A DNA stretch of 64,000 nt from Desulforamulus ruminis DSM 2154 (GTDB lineage: Bacteria; Bacillota; Desulfotomaculia; Desulfotomaculales; Desulfotomaculaceae). Below are positions 52,415 to 62,240 of the stretch, piece after piece; the first letter of the stretch is position 1, and every line of letters begins with the position of its first letter. The notes beneath the pieces are model-generated. The model worked only from the letters and a program-made list of their open reading frames with translations. It was not told the DNA's origin and did no database searches. The stretch is from contig NC_015589.1 of assembly GCF_000215085.1 (NCBI RefSeq), positions 3,905,015 through 3,969,014 of the forward strand. Reading direction: 5' to 3'. The position numbers were made by a program, and so were the translations under genes.

Positions 52415-53257
52415 TTACTTCGTACATATACAAACACCAATTAGTCCGGGACCCGTATGAACACCCATTACGGGTCCAATTTGACCAAAATGGACCTCCT
52501 GTACATTGGTCAGTTTTTTTACTTTTTGCAGCAGTTCCAACGCTTCCTCCTCTGCACCTCCATGCAGGACCGCTACATCGGCTTTCTTATGACTTAATTT
52601 ATCGCTGATAATTTTCAACAAACGCAAAATGGATTTTTTTCTACCCCGAACCTTATCATAGGTATAATATTTGCCTTCTTTATTAATGGATATAATGGGC
52701 TTTACCTGCAGCATTTCCCCCAGGGTTCCTGCCACATAGCCAATTCGTCCACCCTTTCTTAAATAATCCAGGGTGGATAAAACGTAATAGATCTCTATTT
52801 TGCCGATTATCTCTCTGGCTCTTTCCACAGCCGCTTCAAAACCCAATCTTTCCTTTAAGGTTTTCGCAGCTTCTAATACCGGGATCCCCAAGCCGAGAGA
52901 TAAGGCCTTGGAATCAATTACTTCAATGACCATATCCCGAAACTCCCTGGCTGCGGTGGTTACCGCGTTAAATGTGCCGCTGAGTCCACTGGATATATGA
53001 ATAGATATAATATGGGTAAAATGCTCTTTTCTTAATTTGTCATAGGTTGCCATGATATCAGCCAGAGCAGGCAGGGAGGTTGTAGGGGTTTCCGACGGCA
53101 TCCGATCATATACCTGTTGGGGGGTAATATTCACCCTGTCCAAATATTCCTCCTGGGGATAGATCACCTTTAAGGGAATTACTTTGATATTATAATGGTC
53201 AAGGACGTCCGAATCCAAATCACAAGTACTGTCTGTTACAATAGCTACTTTCTGCAA
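52415..53257 (-). CDS. DegV-family fatty acid-binding protein
   Basis: A 280-residue protein. It begins VAIVTDSTCDLDSDVL and has SIHISSGLSGTFN, the lipid-binding Ser-rich segment, with a final HTGPGLIGV. DegV/FakB proteins present fatty acids to the kinase FakA for phosphorylation and use in lipids. It is read alone on this strand. Many Firmicutes have several copies; which lipid this one holds is not apparent. Confidence 0.93.
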   Translation of the reverse strand: MQKVAIVTDSTCDLDSDVLDHYNIKVIPLKVIYPQEEYLDRVNITPQQVYDRMPSETPTTSLPALADIMATYDKLRKEHFTHIISIHISSGLSGTFNAVTTAAREFRDMVIEVIDSKALSLGLGIPVLEAAKTLKERLGFEAAVERAREIIGKIEIYYVLSTLDYLRKGGRIGYVAGTLGEMLQVKPIISINKEGKYYTYDKVRGRKKSILRLLKIISDKLSHKKADVAVLHGGAEEEALELLQKVKKLTNVQEVHFGQIGPVMGVHTGPGLIGVCICTK

Positions 53258-53363
53258 ATTTTAAAACCCCTTCTCTATTGTCTCTATATGACTTAATTCG
53301 ACTTTTTAATATCATTCCCTTTTAGACCCAGGGAATAGCATTTCGGATCCATAAAAAGGGCTC

Positions 53364-53557
53364 TGGCAAAAAACCTGAATGGTTGGATTGCGCAGCCCTT
53401 TATTGCCCAAGATAAAAAGAGAATAGAACACGGTTAAACGGACGATACGGATTTACGCGGATTTTAATTTAAAATTACAAAATCCGTGAGATCCGTAGAA
53501 ATCCGTTCAATCCGTGTTCTATTTCTTACTAGCCAGGTTGTTCGCCGGGTTATCAGC
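53364..53557. repeat. CGGAT-rich inverted repeat element, copy 2
   Basis: The core (53422-53523) begins AATAGAACACGG and ends CCGTGTTCTATT, with CGGAT(T) units in each arm. The flanks match those of copy 1 near 0.8 kb over tens of bases on each side. It fills the gene-free stretch between DegV and DUF554 genes. Confidence 0.8.
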
Positions 53558-53598
53558 CATTCTTAAGATGCTCTTCAAGATCGTTTTGCGACCGTCTC

Positions 53599-54294
53599 TT
53601 AGATGCCGATATTTAACTTAGACCATAACCAGGTGAGCAAAACTGCCATGCCGATGGCCGGCAGCAGGTTGCCTACCTTAATAGCCTTAATCCCCAGCAC
53701 ATTACTGGCAATGCCAACGATTAAGAGCCCTCCTGTGGCGGTCATTTCATTAATCATAGCCGGTGTCAGCAATGCCTTAAGGCCACCGGCCATTAAAGTA
53801 ATACTCCCCTGATACAGAAAAACCGGTATGGCCGAAAAAACAACGCCAAAACCCATGGTGCTGGTGAATACCACTGCAGAAACTCCGTCCAGAAGGGATT
53901 TGGCGTAAAGGGTGGAGGGATTGCCAGTGAGTCCATCCTCTAAAGCCCCCATAATGGCCATGGCCCCAACACAATAAATTAAACTGGTGGCCACAAAGGC
54001 CCTGGATACCTCTCCATTTTCCCCTCCTACCCGGGCCTCCAGGGAACAGCCCAGCCGGGCCAACCATCCTTCAATATTTAAAATCTCGCCAATAACCCCG
54101 CCGGTCACCAAGCTAAGGATAACAATCAATTCATTTTCCGTCTTCAGAGCCATTTTGAAGCCAATTAAAGCAACCGCCAGACCAATTCCACTCATAACCG
54201 TATTTTTGGCAGACTCACTGATTCCCTTTTTAAACAACAGCCCCAGGGCTGTACCAGCAACAATAGCAGCGGCATTTACGATGGTTCCTGTCAT
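53599..54294 (-). CDS. DUF554 membrane protein (YdfK/YqgA-like)
   Basis: A 231-residue protein with about six to seven hydrophobic segments. It begins TGTIVNAAAIVAGTALGLLF, the family hallmark, and has EDGLTGNPSTLYAKSLLDG. Possible transport role, unproven. It follows parB by about 35 bases and lies just past a parS site. Confidence 0.9.
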   Translation of the reverse strand: MTGTIVNAAAIVAGTALGLLFKKGISESAKNTVMSGIGLAVALIGFKMALKTENELIVILSLVTGGVIGEILNIEGWLARLGCSLEARVGGENGEVSRAFVATSLIYCVGAMAIMGALEDGLTGNPSTLYAKSLLDGVSAVVFTSTMGFGVVFSAIPVFLYQGSITLMAGGLKALLTPAMINEMTATGGLLIVGIASNVLGIKAIKVGNLLPAIGMAVLLTWLWSKLNIGI

Positions 54295-54315
54295 TTTTCA
54301 CCTCTAGATTGCGAA

Positions 54316-54331
54316 TGTTTCACGTGAAACC
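54316..54331. repeat. parS site 1 (15 of 16 bases)
   Basis: TGTTTCACGTGAAACC differs from the consensus TGTTTCACGTGAAACA only at the last base. It touches the stop codon of parB. Confidence 0.9.
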
Positions 54332-55212
54332 TAAGCCATTTGCTTATCTTCCGAAAGAAGGATTTCAATAATGCGATCTAAATCCATGTCATTATAATAA
54401 TCAATTTCAATTTTTCCGCCCCGCTGCTTGGTCTTAATCTGCACTTTGGTTCCCAAAACCGTTCTCAGTTGATCCTCTAAATCAAGAACTTCCGGACTTC
54501 TGGGTATTTCTTTCTTTTCTTTGCGAGGTTTTGTCCGGTCCTTTTCCGCCCTTTCATTCACCATGCTTTCCACTTGGCGCACAGAAAGCTGCTTTTTAAT
54601 AATTTGATTGGCCCATTCAATTTGATCCTGCCGTGAACTTAAACCCAATAGTGCCCTGGCATGCCCTGCCGTAAGATCGCCATTGTTTAGCCATACCTTG
54701 ATTTCATTGGGCAGACTTAAAAGACGAAGCATATTGGTTATTTGGGGTCTGCTTTTGCCCACCCTTTGAGATACCTGGTCTTGAGTCAGTTGGAATTCAT
54801 CCATCAGCCGTCTGTAGGCACTGGCTTCTTCCAAAGGATTTAAATTTTCCCTCTGTAAATTTTCAATCAGTGCAATGGCGGCGGACTGCAGTTCACCATA
54901 TTCCCTAACAATGGCCGGGATATATTCTAATCCCAATTGCTGGCAGGCACGCCAGCGGCGCTCCCCGGCGATCAGTTCGTATCCTCCTCCGGGTTGGGCC
55001 CTTACGACAACAGGCTGAACCACCCCGTATTCCCGTATGGATTCCACCAGTTCCTTAAGCTTTTCCTGATCAATTCTTAAGCGGGGCTGCTTGGGATTAG
55101 GCTTAATATCGGAAACTCTGATTTCCTTTAATACACCCTGCGTAGGAGCATCATTCTCCACCACAGGAATCAGCGCTTGTAGCCCTCTGCCTAACCCTCT
55201 TTTTTTAGTCAA
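54331..55212 (-). CDS. parB: Chromosome partitioning protein ParB (Spo0J)
   Basis: A 293-residue CTP-switch clamp that loads at parS. The N-terminal ParB domain shows the CTP-binding GERRWRACQQLG, and the helix-turn-helix follows (LTQDQVSQRVGKSRPQITNMLRLL). The C-terminal dimer domain is basic. It overlaps parA by 8 bases. Together with SMC it organises and separates new origins; in spore formers it also links to Spo0A control. Confidence 0.97.
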   Translation of the reverse strand: MTKKRGLGRGLQALIPVVENDAPTQGVLKEIRVSDIKPNPKQPRLRIDQEKLKELVESIREYGVVQPVVVRAQPGGGYELIAGERRWRACQQLGLEYIPAIVREYGELQSAAIALIENLQRENLNPLEEASAYRRLMDEFQLTQDQVSQRVGKSRPQITNMLRLLSLPNEIKVWLNNGDLTAGHARALLGLSSRQDQIEWANQIIKKQLSVRQVESMVNERAEKDRTKPRKEKKEIPRSPEVLDLEDQLRTVLGTKVQIKTKQRGGKIEIDYYNDMDLDRIIEILLSEDKQMA

Positions 55213-55966
55213 TGCCCATCACTTCCTTGGCGAGTTCTTGGTATGCTTCAGAGCCCTTTGATTTTGGATCGTAGATAACCACCGGCACCCCATGGCTGGG
55301 AGCTTCACTTAACCGGACGTTCCTGGGAATGATGCTCCGGAAAACCTTATTGCCAAATACTTTTTTAACCTCGTCTACCACTTGGATGGACAGGTTAAGC
55401 CGGGCATCAAACATGGTAAGCAAAACACCTTCAATGGTTAATTTCGGGTTTAGATGTTTCTGAACCAATTGTACGGTATTCATTAACTGCCCCACTCCCT
55501 CCAGGGCATAAAACTCGCACTGTATCGGAATTAATAATGAATCCGCAGCAGCCAAGGCATTTAGCGTTAATAGGCCCAGAGAAGGAGGACAATCAATAAT
55601 AATAAATTGATACTTATTTTTCAGTGGACTCAAAGCCTTCTTTAAAATCTGTTCCCTGGCCAGCAAGGTCACCATCTCAACTTCCGCGCCAGCTAATTGC
55701 ATGGTGGAAGGAAGCAGATCCAGATTTCTTATATCTGTATGAATCATCACTTCTTCCGGGGGAACATCGTTAATCAATACATCATAAACACAACGTTCCA
55801 ATTCATTTTTATTTAATCCCAAACCACTACTGGCATTTCCCTGGGGGTCCATATCCACTAATAATACAGGTTGGCCCATCTGGGCTAAGCTGGCTCCAAG
55901 ATTGACAGCCGTGGTCGTCTTGGCCACGCCACCCTTTTGGTTGGCAATGGTAATGATTTTCCCCAA
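55205..55966 (-). CDS. parA: Chromosome partitioning ATPase ParA (Soj)
   Basis: A 253-residue deviant-Walker ATPase. It begins GKIITIANQKGGVAKTTTAVNLG, with the signature Lys, and has VDMDPQGNASSGLG and IIIDCPPSLGLLT. It forms ATP dimers that bind DNA non-specifically and is regulated by ParB. In Bacilli it also controls DnaA. First gene of parA-parB. Confidence 0.97.
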   Translation of the reverse strand: MGKIITIANQKGGVAKTTTAVNLGASLAQMGQPVLLVDMDPQGNASSGLGLNKNELERCVYDVLINDVPPEEVMIHTDIRNLDLLPSTMQLAGAEVEMVTLLAREQILKKALSPLKNKYQFIIIDCPPSLGLLTLNALAAADSLLIPIQCEFYALEGVGQLMNTVQLVQKHLNPKLTIEGVLLTMFDARLNLSIQVVDEVKKVFGNKVFRSIIPRNVRLSEAPSHGVPVVIYDPKSKGSEAYQELAKEVMGID

Positions 55967-56042
55967 TTGAGCACCCCCTAGCTGGTTTCATTAAACCCTA
56001 TTCAACAAGTCTGCTGATTCTTCCTTCTAAAAAATAATAAAA

Positions 56043-56066
56043 CCCATGTTTCACGTGAAACATGGG
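56043..56066. repeat. parS site 2, in an extended palindrome
   Basis: The perfect 16-mer TGTTTCACGTGAAACA (56047-56062) is flanked so that the palindrome extends to 24 bases. It lies between divergent parA and the Lrp-like gene. Confidence 0.97.
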
Positions 56067-56136
56067 GTGAAAATTCATCTTTTAAACTCTCTGTACAAAT
56101 GGTAAATTTTATTTATAATTTATATAAAAAAGAAAA

Positions 56137-56643
56137 GTGGTGCATATAATTTTGATTCCTAAAAATTATAATTTAGATTCTTTGGATTACAAGGCATTAT
56201 ATAAATTAATGCATCAGGGCCGCATTACCTGGTCTGAATTAGGGGCCTATTTAGAGCTTTCGGCCCCGGCCGCAGCCGAAAGGGTACGCCGTTTGGAAGA
56301 AAGAGGGGTCATCAAAGGCTATTCTGTTCTGGTTGAGCCCCATGCGGTTGGCTGCGAAGTTACAGCCTTTATTCATATTACCTTAAACAAACCGGAAAAC
56401 CGGAATTTATTTTTAAGCAAGATTCAGCAATTACCAGAAATTCAGGAATGTCATCATGTGGCCGGAGAAGAGGATTACTTACTAAAAGTACGTTGTAAGC
56501 ATATGCGTCGACTGGAGTCCATCATCAGCGAAGAAATAAAAGGCTTGCCGGGTATACAGAAAACCAAAACAACCATTGTGCTGTCAACAAGCAAAGAAAC
56601 TCCCTTATTACCGGTTTGTTCCATTGAATCTAAAATTGAATGA
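56137..56643 (+). CDS. Lrp/AsnC-family transcription regulator
   Basis: A protein of up to 168 residues. The N-terminal helix-turn-helix (ITWSELGAYLELSAPAAAERVRRLEE) and the C-terminal RAM/AsnC ligand domain (about 70-150, with HHVAGEEDYLLKVR) are clear. The start is uncertain: GTG at 56137 or 56140, or TTG at 56152; no strong ribosome site precedes any. It is followed by a LysE-family exporter gene 31 bases on, so an amino-acid-responsive regulator/exporter pair is likely. Confidence 0.9.
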   Translation: MVHIILIPKNYNLDSLDYKALYKLMHQGRITWSELGAYLELSAPAAAERVRRLEERGVIKGYSVLVEPHAVGCEVTAFIHITLNKPENRNLFLSKIQQLPEIQECHHVAGEEDYLLKVRCKHMRRLESIISEEIKGLPGIQKTKTTIVLSTSKETPLLPVCSIESKIE

Positions 56644-56674
56644 AGATCAGAAAGCAAGGAGGTGATCAAAGGGG

Positions 56675-57289
56675 TTGGACATTGGTTTCTTTCTTAAAGG
56701 ATTAATTATTGGATTTTCCATTGCCGCTCCCGTTGAACCCATTGGTATTTTATGCATTAAACGTTCCCTGTCCAAAGGAAGAATGCAAGGTTTTATCTCC
56801 GGCCTGGGAGCTGCCTCCGCCGATGCCCTTTACGGATGTATTGCAGGTTTTGGTTTAACCGCCATAACCAACCTGTTTTTATCGCAAAAACTTCTATTAA
56901 ATATGCTGGGAGGCTTATTCCTTTGCTATCTTGGCTGTCGTACTTTTTTTTCCATGGCGACAGCCAGGGAAGTTCCTCTAATAAAAAATAGTTATTTAGG
57001 CTCCTACCTGTCTGTTTTTCTTTTAACCCTTACCAACCCCATGACCATCTTCTCTTTTTTAGGAATATTTTCAGGTCTTGGCGTGGTGGAAAGCTCCAGC
57101 TATCGTTCAGCCATAACCCTGGTCCTGGGAGTCTTTTGGGGCTCTGCCCTGTGGTGGTTTATCCTCAGTAATCTGGCCAATGGCTTCCGGCAATACCTCA
57201 ACCAAAGGGGAATGAACTGGATCAACCGGGGTTCCGGTCTGGTTTTATTTATTTTTGGCATCATGGCCTTATGGAATATAAAAGGATAA
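56675..57289 (+). CDS. LysE-family amino acid exporter
   Basis: A 204-residue membrane protein with six hydrophobic segments. Its start region FLKGLIIGFSIAAPVEPIGIL matches LysE/RhtB, where the usual motif is APVGP; here Gly is Glu. The TTG start follows AAGGAGGT by about 11 bases. With the Lrp-like gene it resembles LysG/LysE-like or BrnF-type pairs. The cargo is probably an amino acid. Confidence 0.88.
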   Translation: MDIGFFLKGLIIGFSIAAPVEPIGILCIKRSLSKGRMQGFISGLGAASADALYGCIAGFGLTAITNLFLSQKLLLNMLGGLFLCYLGCRTFFSMATAREVPLIKNSYLGSYLSVFLLTLTNPMTIFSFLGIFSGLGVVESSSYRSAITLVLGVFWGSALWWFILSNLANGFRQYLNQRGMNWINRGSGLVLFIFGIMALWNIKG

Positions 57290-57290
57290 T

Positions 57291-57321
57291 CCCTTTAATG
57301 TTTCACGTGAAACATAAAGGG
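57291..57321. repeat. parS site 3, possibly also a terminator stem
   Basis: TGTTTCACGTGAAACA (57299-57314) is a perfect parS. Flanking ATCCCTTTA and TAAAGGGAT extend the inverted repeat and GTTTTAA follows. It begins just after the stop codon of the LysE-like gene, so it could also end that transcript. Confidence 0.9.
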
Positions 57322-57390
57322 ATGTTTTAAAACTACTTTTTATACCGCCCAAAACTAGAGAACACAATAAACGATGACTAATTAAAATAG

Positions 57391-57500
57391 AATAGAACAC
57401 GGATTTAACGGATTATATGGATTCGCACGGATATTAAATTTAAATAAAAATTAAAAAAACCGCGTGAATCAGTGAAAATCCGTAAAATCCGTGTTCTATT
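57391..57500. repeat. CGGAT-rich inverted repeat element, copy 3
   Basis: The core begins AATAGAACACGGATTT and ends TCCGTGTTCTATT, with CGGAT(T) units in both arms around an A/T-rich centre. It lacks the flanks of copies 1 and 2. Its right end supplies the last bases of the rsmG stop codon. Confidence 0.8.
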
Positions 57501-58236
57501 ATCTAATTGGCTTTTTTGCCGGGGTCCCGGCCTTTCGGGGGTAGACTCCGGGAGTTGATTTTACCTTCTCAATGACAACCATACTCCGGGCGTCGCCAAT
57601 GACAGGCAGTTGCAATCTTTTTACCTCCAATAAACGGCCTCCCAATATTGCCAAAGCCTTGGCGCTTTCTGCTAATTCATCATCCATATCCGGTCCCTTT
57701 TGGGAAATAAAATAACCGCCAATTTTAACACAGGGCAAGCAATATTCCGCCAGTACCGATAATTTGGCTACCGCCCTGGAAACAACAATATCATAATTTT
57801 CCCGGCTATTCTCCCTGCGTCCAAAATCCTCGGCCCGGTCCTGGATTGCCGAAATAGAAATTAAACCTAAATGAGTAATGGTCTCCTGTAAGAAAACAAC
57901 CCGTTTATGCAAAGAATCCATTAACAAAACATCCAGATCGGGCCGGAAAATCTTTAAAGGAAGGCCGGGAAAACCTGCCCCGGTACCAACATCCAAAACC
58001 TTGGCTCCCGGTGGAAAATCCAGAGCCAGCAGGCAGGTCAGGGAATCCAAAAAATGCTTTACGGCTACCTCCCTTGGTTGGGTAATGGCGGTTAAATTGC
58101 ATTTCTCATTTCCTGCCAGGAGCATTTGATAATATTTTTGGAATAATTCAATCTGGGTTTCCTCCAAATGAAATCCAAAAACCGGGGCAGCCTCTTTTAA
58201 ATAGCGGGCTAAATCATTCAGATGATTCAGTTGCAC
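57499..58236 (-). CDS. rsmG: 16S rRNA (guanine527-N7)-methyltransferase RsmG
   Basis: A 245-residue SAM-dependent enzyme. The SAM motif is [17 protein letters not shown] and the substrate part [12 protein letters not shown]. It modifies G527 of 16S rRNA; loss gives low-level streptomycin resistance. It overlaps mnmG by 23 bases. The C-terminal tail ([11 protein letters not shown]) runs directly into repeat copy 3, which provides the stop. Confidence 0.97.
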   Translation of the reverse strand: MQLNHLNDLARYLKEAAPVFGFHLEETQIELFQKYYQMLLAGNEKCNLTAITQPREVAVKHFLDSLTCLLALDFPPGAKVLDVGTGAGFPGLPLKIFRPDLDVLLMDSLHKRVVFLQETITHLGLISISAIQDRAEDFGRRENSRENYDIVVSRAVAKLSVLAEYCLPCVKIGGYFISQKGPDMDDELAESAKALAILGGRLLEVKRLQLPVIGDARSMVVIEKVKSTPGVYPRKAGTPAKKPIR

Positions 58237-60112
58237 CGGACTTTCTCCTTTCCTGTTCCAACCAGACCAGCAGAACCGAAATATCTGCAGGACTCACTCC
58301 GGATATGCGGGAGGCCTGTCCAATGGAAGCAGGTTTAAATTTTTCCAATTTTTGTCTTGCTTCCAAAGAAAGGCCCTGAATGTCCGAATAATGAATATCC
58401 GGACTTAATTTACGGCCTTCCAGTTTCTCAAATCTCTCTACCTGGGCCAATTGCTTTTTTATATACCCCTCATATTTTATTTCAGTCTCCACCTCTTCCC
58501 ATACTTCACTGGACATAGGGGGAAATTCCAGAGGCAGGGCCATTAAATCTTTAAGATGAATTTCCGGTCTTTTAATTAAATGAATAGCCTGGGTGGACTG
58601 GGATATTTCCGTGGAGCCAAAACCCCTTAAAAAAGAATTTACTTCTTTAACGGCCGGAATAATCAGCTCTTTTAGGCGATCAATTTCCCCTTCAATGGTC
58701 CGCCATTTATCTAAAAACCGTTTATATCGCTCTTCGCTGACCAATCCTACATCGTAGCCCTTTTGGGTTAATCGGCGGTCTGCATTATCCTGACGCAATA
58801 ATAAACGATATTCAGCCCGAGCAGTCATTAAACGATAGGGTTCATTGGTACCCTTGGTTACCAGATCATCAATTAATACGCCAATATAAGCCTCCGCCCT
58901 GGTAAGGGTGAAGGGGTCCTTTTCCTGAACCTGCAGGGCGGCATTGATACCGGCCATCAATCCCTGGGCAGCCGCTTCCTCATAACCGGAGGTCCCATTA
59001 ATCTGCCCGGCAGTATAAAGGCCGGCAAGGGTTTTACATTCCAAGGTACTTTTTAATTGAGTAGGTACCACATAGTCATATTCAATGGCATATCCCGGCC
59101 GCATAATTTCTACCTTTTCCAGTCCGGGAACAGAGCGCAGCATTTGCAGTTGCACATCCGGAGGCAAGCTGGTGGACATCCCTTGAACATACATTTCATG
59201 GGTACTTAAGCCTTCCGGCTCAATAAATATTTGGTGCTGATTTTTATCCGCAAAACGCACCACTTTATCTTCAATGGAGGGGCAATATCTAGGCCCAACT
59301 CCTTCAATGATTCCGGAATAGAGGGGAGAACGGTGTAAATTATCCCGAATAATCTGGTGCGTTTGCTCGGAAGTATAGGTTAACCAGCAGGGAACCTGCT
59401 CCCGCTGGGTTACCGGTGACATAAAAGAGAAATTATGCAGTTCTTCATCCCCGGGTTGAATGATCATTTTGCTGAAATCAACGGTTCTCTTATCAATCCG
59501 GGCCGGTGTTCCTGTTTTAAAGCGGCCTAATTCAAGGCCCAAATCTCTTAAATTATCGCTTAAGGTTACGGATGGGAATTGACTATTAGGCCCCCCGGGA
59601 AAATGGATGGGACCAATAATAATTCTTCCCTTTAAATAGGTCCCGGTAGTTACAATCACCGCTTTGGCTCTAAACTCCGCTCCAATATGGGTTAGCACAC
59701 CGGTAACCTGGTCCTTTTCAATCCGTATTTCCTCAACCAGCAATTGTTTGATATCCAAGTTTTGCTGGGATTCCAATGTTTTTTTCATCATCAACTGATA
59801 TCTGGATTTATCGGCCTGGGCTCTCAAAGCATGCACCGCAGGGCCTTTACCCGTATTAAGCATCCTCATTTGAATGGCCGTCAGATCGGTATTTATACCC
59901 ATCTGTCCTCCCAGAGCATCAATTTCTTTGACTAAATGGGATTTAGCGGGCCCTCCCACTGCGGGATTACAGGGCATAAGAGCCACATTATCCAGATTCA
60001 TGGTAATCACCAGTGTCTTACAGCCCATTCTAGCCGAAGCCAAGGCTGCTTCACAACCGGCATGCCCGGCACCAACCACAATCACATCATAATCACCGGC
60101 ACAATAACGCAT
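58214..60112 (-). CDS. mnmG: tRNA U34 carboxymethylaminomethyl synthesis enzyme MnmG
   Basis: A 632-residue FAD enzyme. It begins [19 protein letters not shown] (Rossmann) and has the family words [21 protein letters not shown] and [14 protein letters not shown]. With MnmE it modifies wobble uridines. ATG at 60112 is chosen because GAGGTGA precedes it; the open frame to 60160 overlaps mnmE and lacks a site. It starts just past the mnmE stop. Confidence 0.97.
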   Translation of the reverse strand: MRYCAGDYDVIVVGAGHAGCEAALASARMGCKTLVITMNLDNVALMPCNPAVGGPAKSHLVKEIDALGGQMGINTDLTAIQMRMLNTGKGPAVHALRAQADKSRYQLMMKKTLESQQNLDIKQLLVEEIRIEKDQVTGVLTHIGAEFRAKAVIVTTGTYLKGRIIIGPIHFPGGPNSQFPSVTLSDNLRDLGLELGRFKTGTPARIDKRTVDFSKMIIQPGDEELHNFSFMSPVTQREQVPCWLTYTSEQTHQIIRDNLHRSPLYSGIIEGVGPRYCPSIEDKVVRFADKNQHQIFIEPEGLSTHEMYVQGMSTSLPPDVQLQMLRSVPGLEKVEIMRPGYAIEYDYVVPTQLKSTLECKTLAGLYTAGQINGTSGYEEAAAQGLMAGINAALQVQEKDPFTLTRAEAYIGVLIDDLVTKGTNEPYRLMTARAEYRLLLRQDNADRRLTQKGYDVGLVSEERYKRFLDKWRTIEGEIDRLKELIIPAVKEVNSFLRGFGSTEISQSTQAIHLIKRPEIHLKDLMALPLEFPPMSSEVWEEVETEIKYEGYIKKQLAQVERFEKLEGRKLSPDIHYSDIQGLSLEARQKLEKFKPASIGQASRISGVSPADISVLLVWLEQERRKSGATESSE

Positions 60113-60122
60113 TGCTGTCACC

Positions 60123-61508
60123 TCACTTACCGATACAAAAATCAGAAAATATACGGTCAATTAAATCTTCGCCAACGGTATTTCCGGTAATTTCTCCTAA
60201 TATTTCCCAGGCGGATCTAATATCAATGGAGATTAAATCCGGAGGCACCAAAGCTTTCATACCCTGCAAGGCTTCCTGGAGGTGGTCCATCGAACGTTCC
60301 AAAGCCTGTTTATGTCGGGTATTGGATATAAAAACCTGATCCGTTGATGTAACTTTACCTTCGAGAATCAGATCCATAATGACTTGCTCCAATGTTTCCA
60401 GGCCAATTTCTTTTTTTGCAGAAATCTTCAGGATAGGACTTTTCGGAAAGAACTCTTTTAGAGCTTCGGTATCAAAACCAATAGAGGCTACATCAATTTT
60501 ATTAATTAATAAAATAACCTTCTTATCCCTAACTAATTCCAGTACACGGTAATCCTCAGCAGATAAACCGGTGGTTGCATCCAGAACAAATAATATTAAG
60601 TCCGCTTGATTTAAAAGTTCCCTGGATTTTTCAACACCCAGTTGCTCCACTAAATCCCGAGTTTCCCGTAAACCCGCCGTATCCATAATTTTTATGGGAA
60701 TACCCCGGATATTAATCACTTCTTCAATAATATCCCGAGTAGTACCGGGTATTTCTGTTACAATAGCCCTTTGTTCCCGCAATAATGCATTTAACAGGGA
60801 AGACTTGCCAACATTGGGTTTTCCCACAATCACCGTCTGCAATCCTTCCCGGTAAATTTTTCCTGTTTGCGCATTGGCTAACAACTGCTCTGTCTCTTTT
60901 ATAATTTCACTGCAGTTGCGGGACATTTCCTGCAAATTGGCTTCTCCGATATCCTCTTCCGGAAAATCAATTACGGCTTCAATTTGGGCCAATAAACTCA
61001 ATAACTTGTCTTGCAGGGTAAAAATTTTATTGGAAAGGCTGCCTCCCAGTTGAGCCATGGCAATTTGCGCCCCGGCATCGGTTTTAGCCCGGATAATATC
61101 AATAATGGACTCTGCCTGGGACAAATCCAGGCGGCCATTTAAGAAAGCTCTTTTACTGAATTCACCGGGTTCAGCCAGTCGCGCGCCCTGTCTCAACAAT
61201 AACTGCAGCACTCTTCTCAGGGGAACAATGCCTCCATGGCAGCTAATTTCCACCACATCTTCAGCCGTAAAACTATGAGGACCCCGCATCACCGAAAGAA
61301 GAACTTCATCAATGATTTCCTCTTGCTGAGGATTTACAATATAGCCATAAACCAGACGATAGTTATCTTTAATATGCCAATTAATATTCTTTTTAGGACG
61401 AAAAACTTTTCGTCCAGCTTCAATGGCCCCGGGACCACTAATACGAATAACACCGATGCTTCCTTCCCCAAGGGGGGTGGCAATAGCCACAATGGTATCT
61501 TCCAACAC
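60123..61508 (-). CDS. mnmE: tRNA modification GTPase MnmE
   Basis: A 461-residue GTPase. N-terminal folate-binding domain begins [21 protein letters not shown]. The G domain has [22 protein letters not shown] and NKID. The C terminus ends with the catalytic FCIGK motif. Partner of MnmG in tRNA wobble uridine modification. Confidence 0.97.
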   Translation of the reverse strand: MLEDTIVAIATPLGEGSIGVIRISGPGAIEAGRKVFRPKKNINWHIKDNYRLVYGYIVNPQQEEIIDEVLLSVMRGPHSFTAEDVVEISCHGGIVPLRRVLQLLLRQGARLAEPGEFSKRAFLNGRLDLSQAESIIDIIRAKTDAGAQIAMAQLGGSLSNKIFTLQDKLLSLLAQIEAVIDFPEEDIGEANLQEMSRNCSEIIKETEQLLANAQTGKIYREGLQTVIVGKPNVGKSSLLNALLREQRAIVTEIPGTTRDIIEEVINIRGIPIKIMDTAGLRETRDLVEQLGVEKSRELLNQADLILFVLDATTGLSAEDYRVLELVRDKKVILLINKIDVASIGFDTEALKEFFPKSPILKISAKKEIGLETLEQVIMDLILEGKVTSTDQVFISNTRHKQALERSMDHLQEALQGMKALVPPDLISIDIRSAWEILGEITGNTVGEDLIDRIFSDFCIGK

Positions 61509-61552
61509 CAGATTCCCGTACCTCCATATCCGTCATTGCCAGTAATCACATT

Positions 61553-61587
61553 ATTTGAAAAACCCAGCAACCGCCAGTTGCTGGGTT
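61553..61587 (-). terminator. Terminator between jag and mnmE
   Basis: AACCCAGCAAC (61561-61571) pairs with GTTGCTGGGTT (61577-61587); TTTCAAATAATG follows on the minus strand. Confidence 0.75.
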
Positions 61588-61619
61588 CAGTTTTTCCTAG
61601 GAACCAAAACCAATACTCT

Positions 61620-62240
61620 TTATTTTTTTGGAGAGATAATAATTTTTCTAAAGGGTTCTTCCCCTTCACTAAAGGTGTAAATATCATCCCGTCCCTGCAG
61701 GGCTGTGTGAATAATCCGTCTCTCCTGAGAATTCATCGGCTCCAACACAACACTCCGGCCGCGTTGTTTGGCTTTATCCGCCAATCTGGAAGCCAATTTT
61801 TGCAGTGTTTCCTCCCGGCGCTGACGATATCCTTCAACATCTAAAATTACTTTATGCCGTACTTCCTGATCCTTATTGACAATCAAATTAACTAAATACT
61901 GGAGGGAATCCAACGTTTCCCCCCGGCGTCCAATAAGAACTCCTAAATCAGGACCTTCCATATTCACATGAATCATTTGCTCCCGCTCAGTGATACTTAC
62001 TTCCACCGGCAGATCCATGGATTTAAATACATCGCTTAAAAAACGATTCACCCTTCGGGAAGGATTATCTTTTAAAGTCAGCTTAACCTTAGCGGGACGG
62101 CTGCCAATGAGTCCAAACAATCCCTTAGAAGGTTCTTCCAGTACCTCAATAATTACTTCATCTCTCAAGACACCAAATTCCTGAAGTCCTAGTTCAATGG
62201 CTTCATCAATGGTTTTACCGACCTTTTCTACCACTTTCAA
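61620..62240 (-). CDS. khpB: Jag/KhpB RNA-binding protein
   Basis: A 206-residue protein. The Jag-N domain (KVVEKVGKTIDEAIELGL), a KH-like domain (VLIGRRGETLDSLQYL) and an R3H domain (EPMNSQERRIIHTAL) appear in order. With KhpA it binds many RNAs and affects cell elongation in Firmicutes. It overlaps yidC by 26 bases. Confidence 0.96.
   Translation of the reverse strand: MKVVEKVGKTIDEAIELGLQEFGVLRDEVIIEVLEEPSKGLFGLIGSRPAKVKLTLKDNPSRRVNRFLSDVFKSMDLPVEVSITEREQMIHVNMEGPDLGVLIGRRGETLDSLQYLVNLIVNKDQEVRHKVILDVEGYRQRREETLQKLASRLADKAKQRGRSVVLEPMNSQERRIIHTALQGRDDIYTFSEGEEPFRKIIISPKK

Noticed and set aside
61236..61844. Open frame of 202 codons on the plus strand across mnmE/jag
   Set aside because: Antisense to two clear conserved genes; composition is unlike a real protein.
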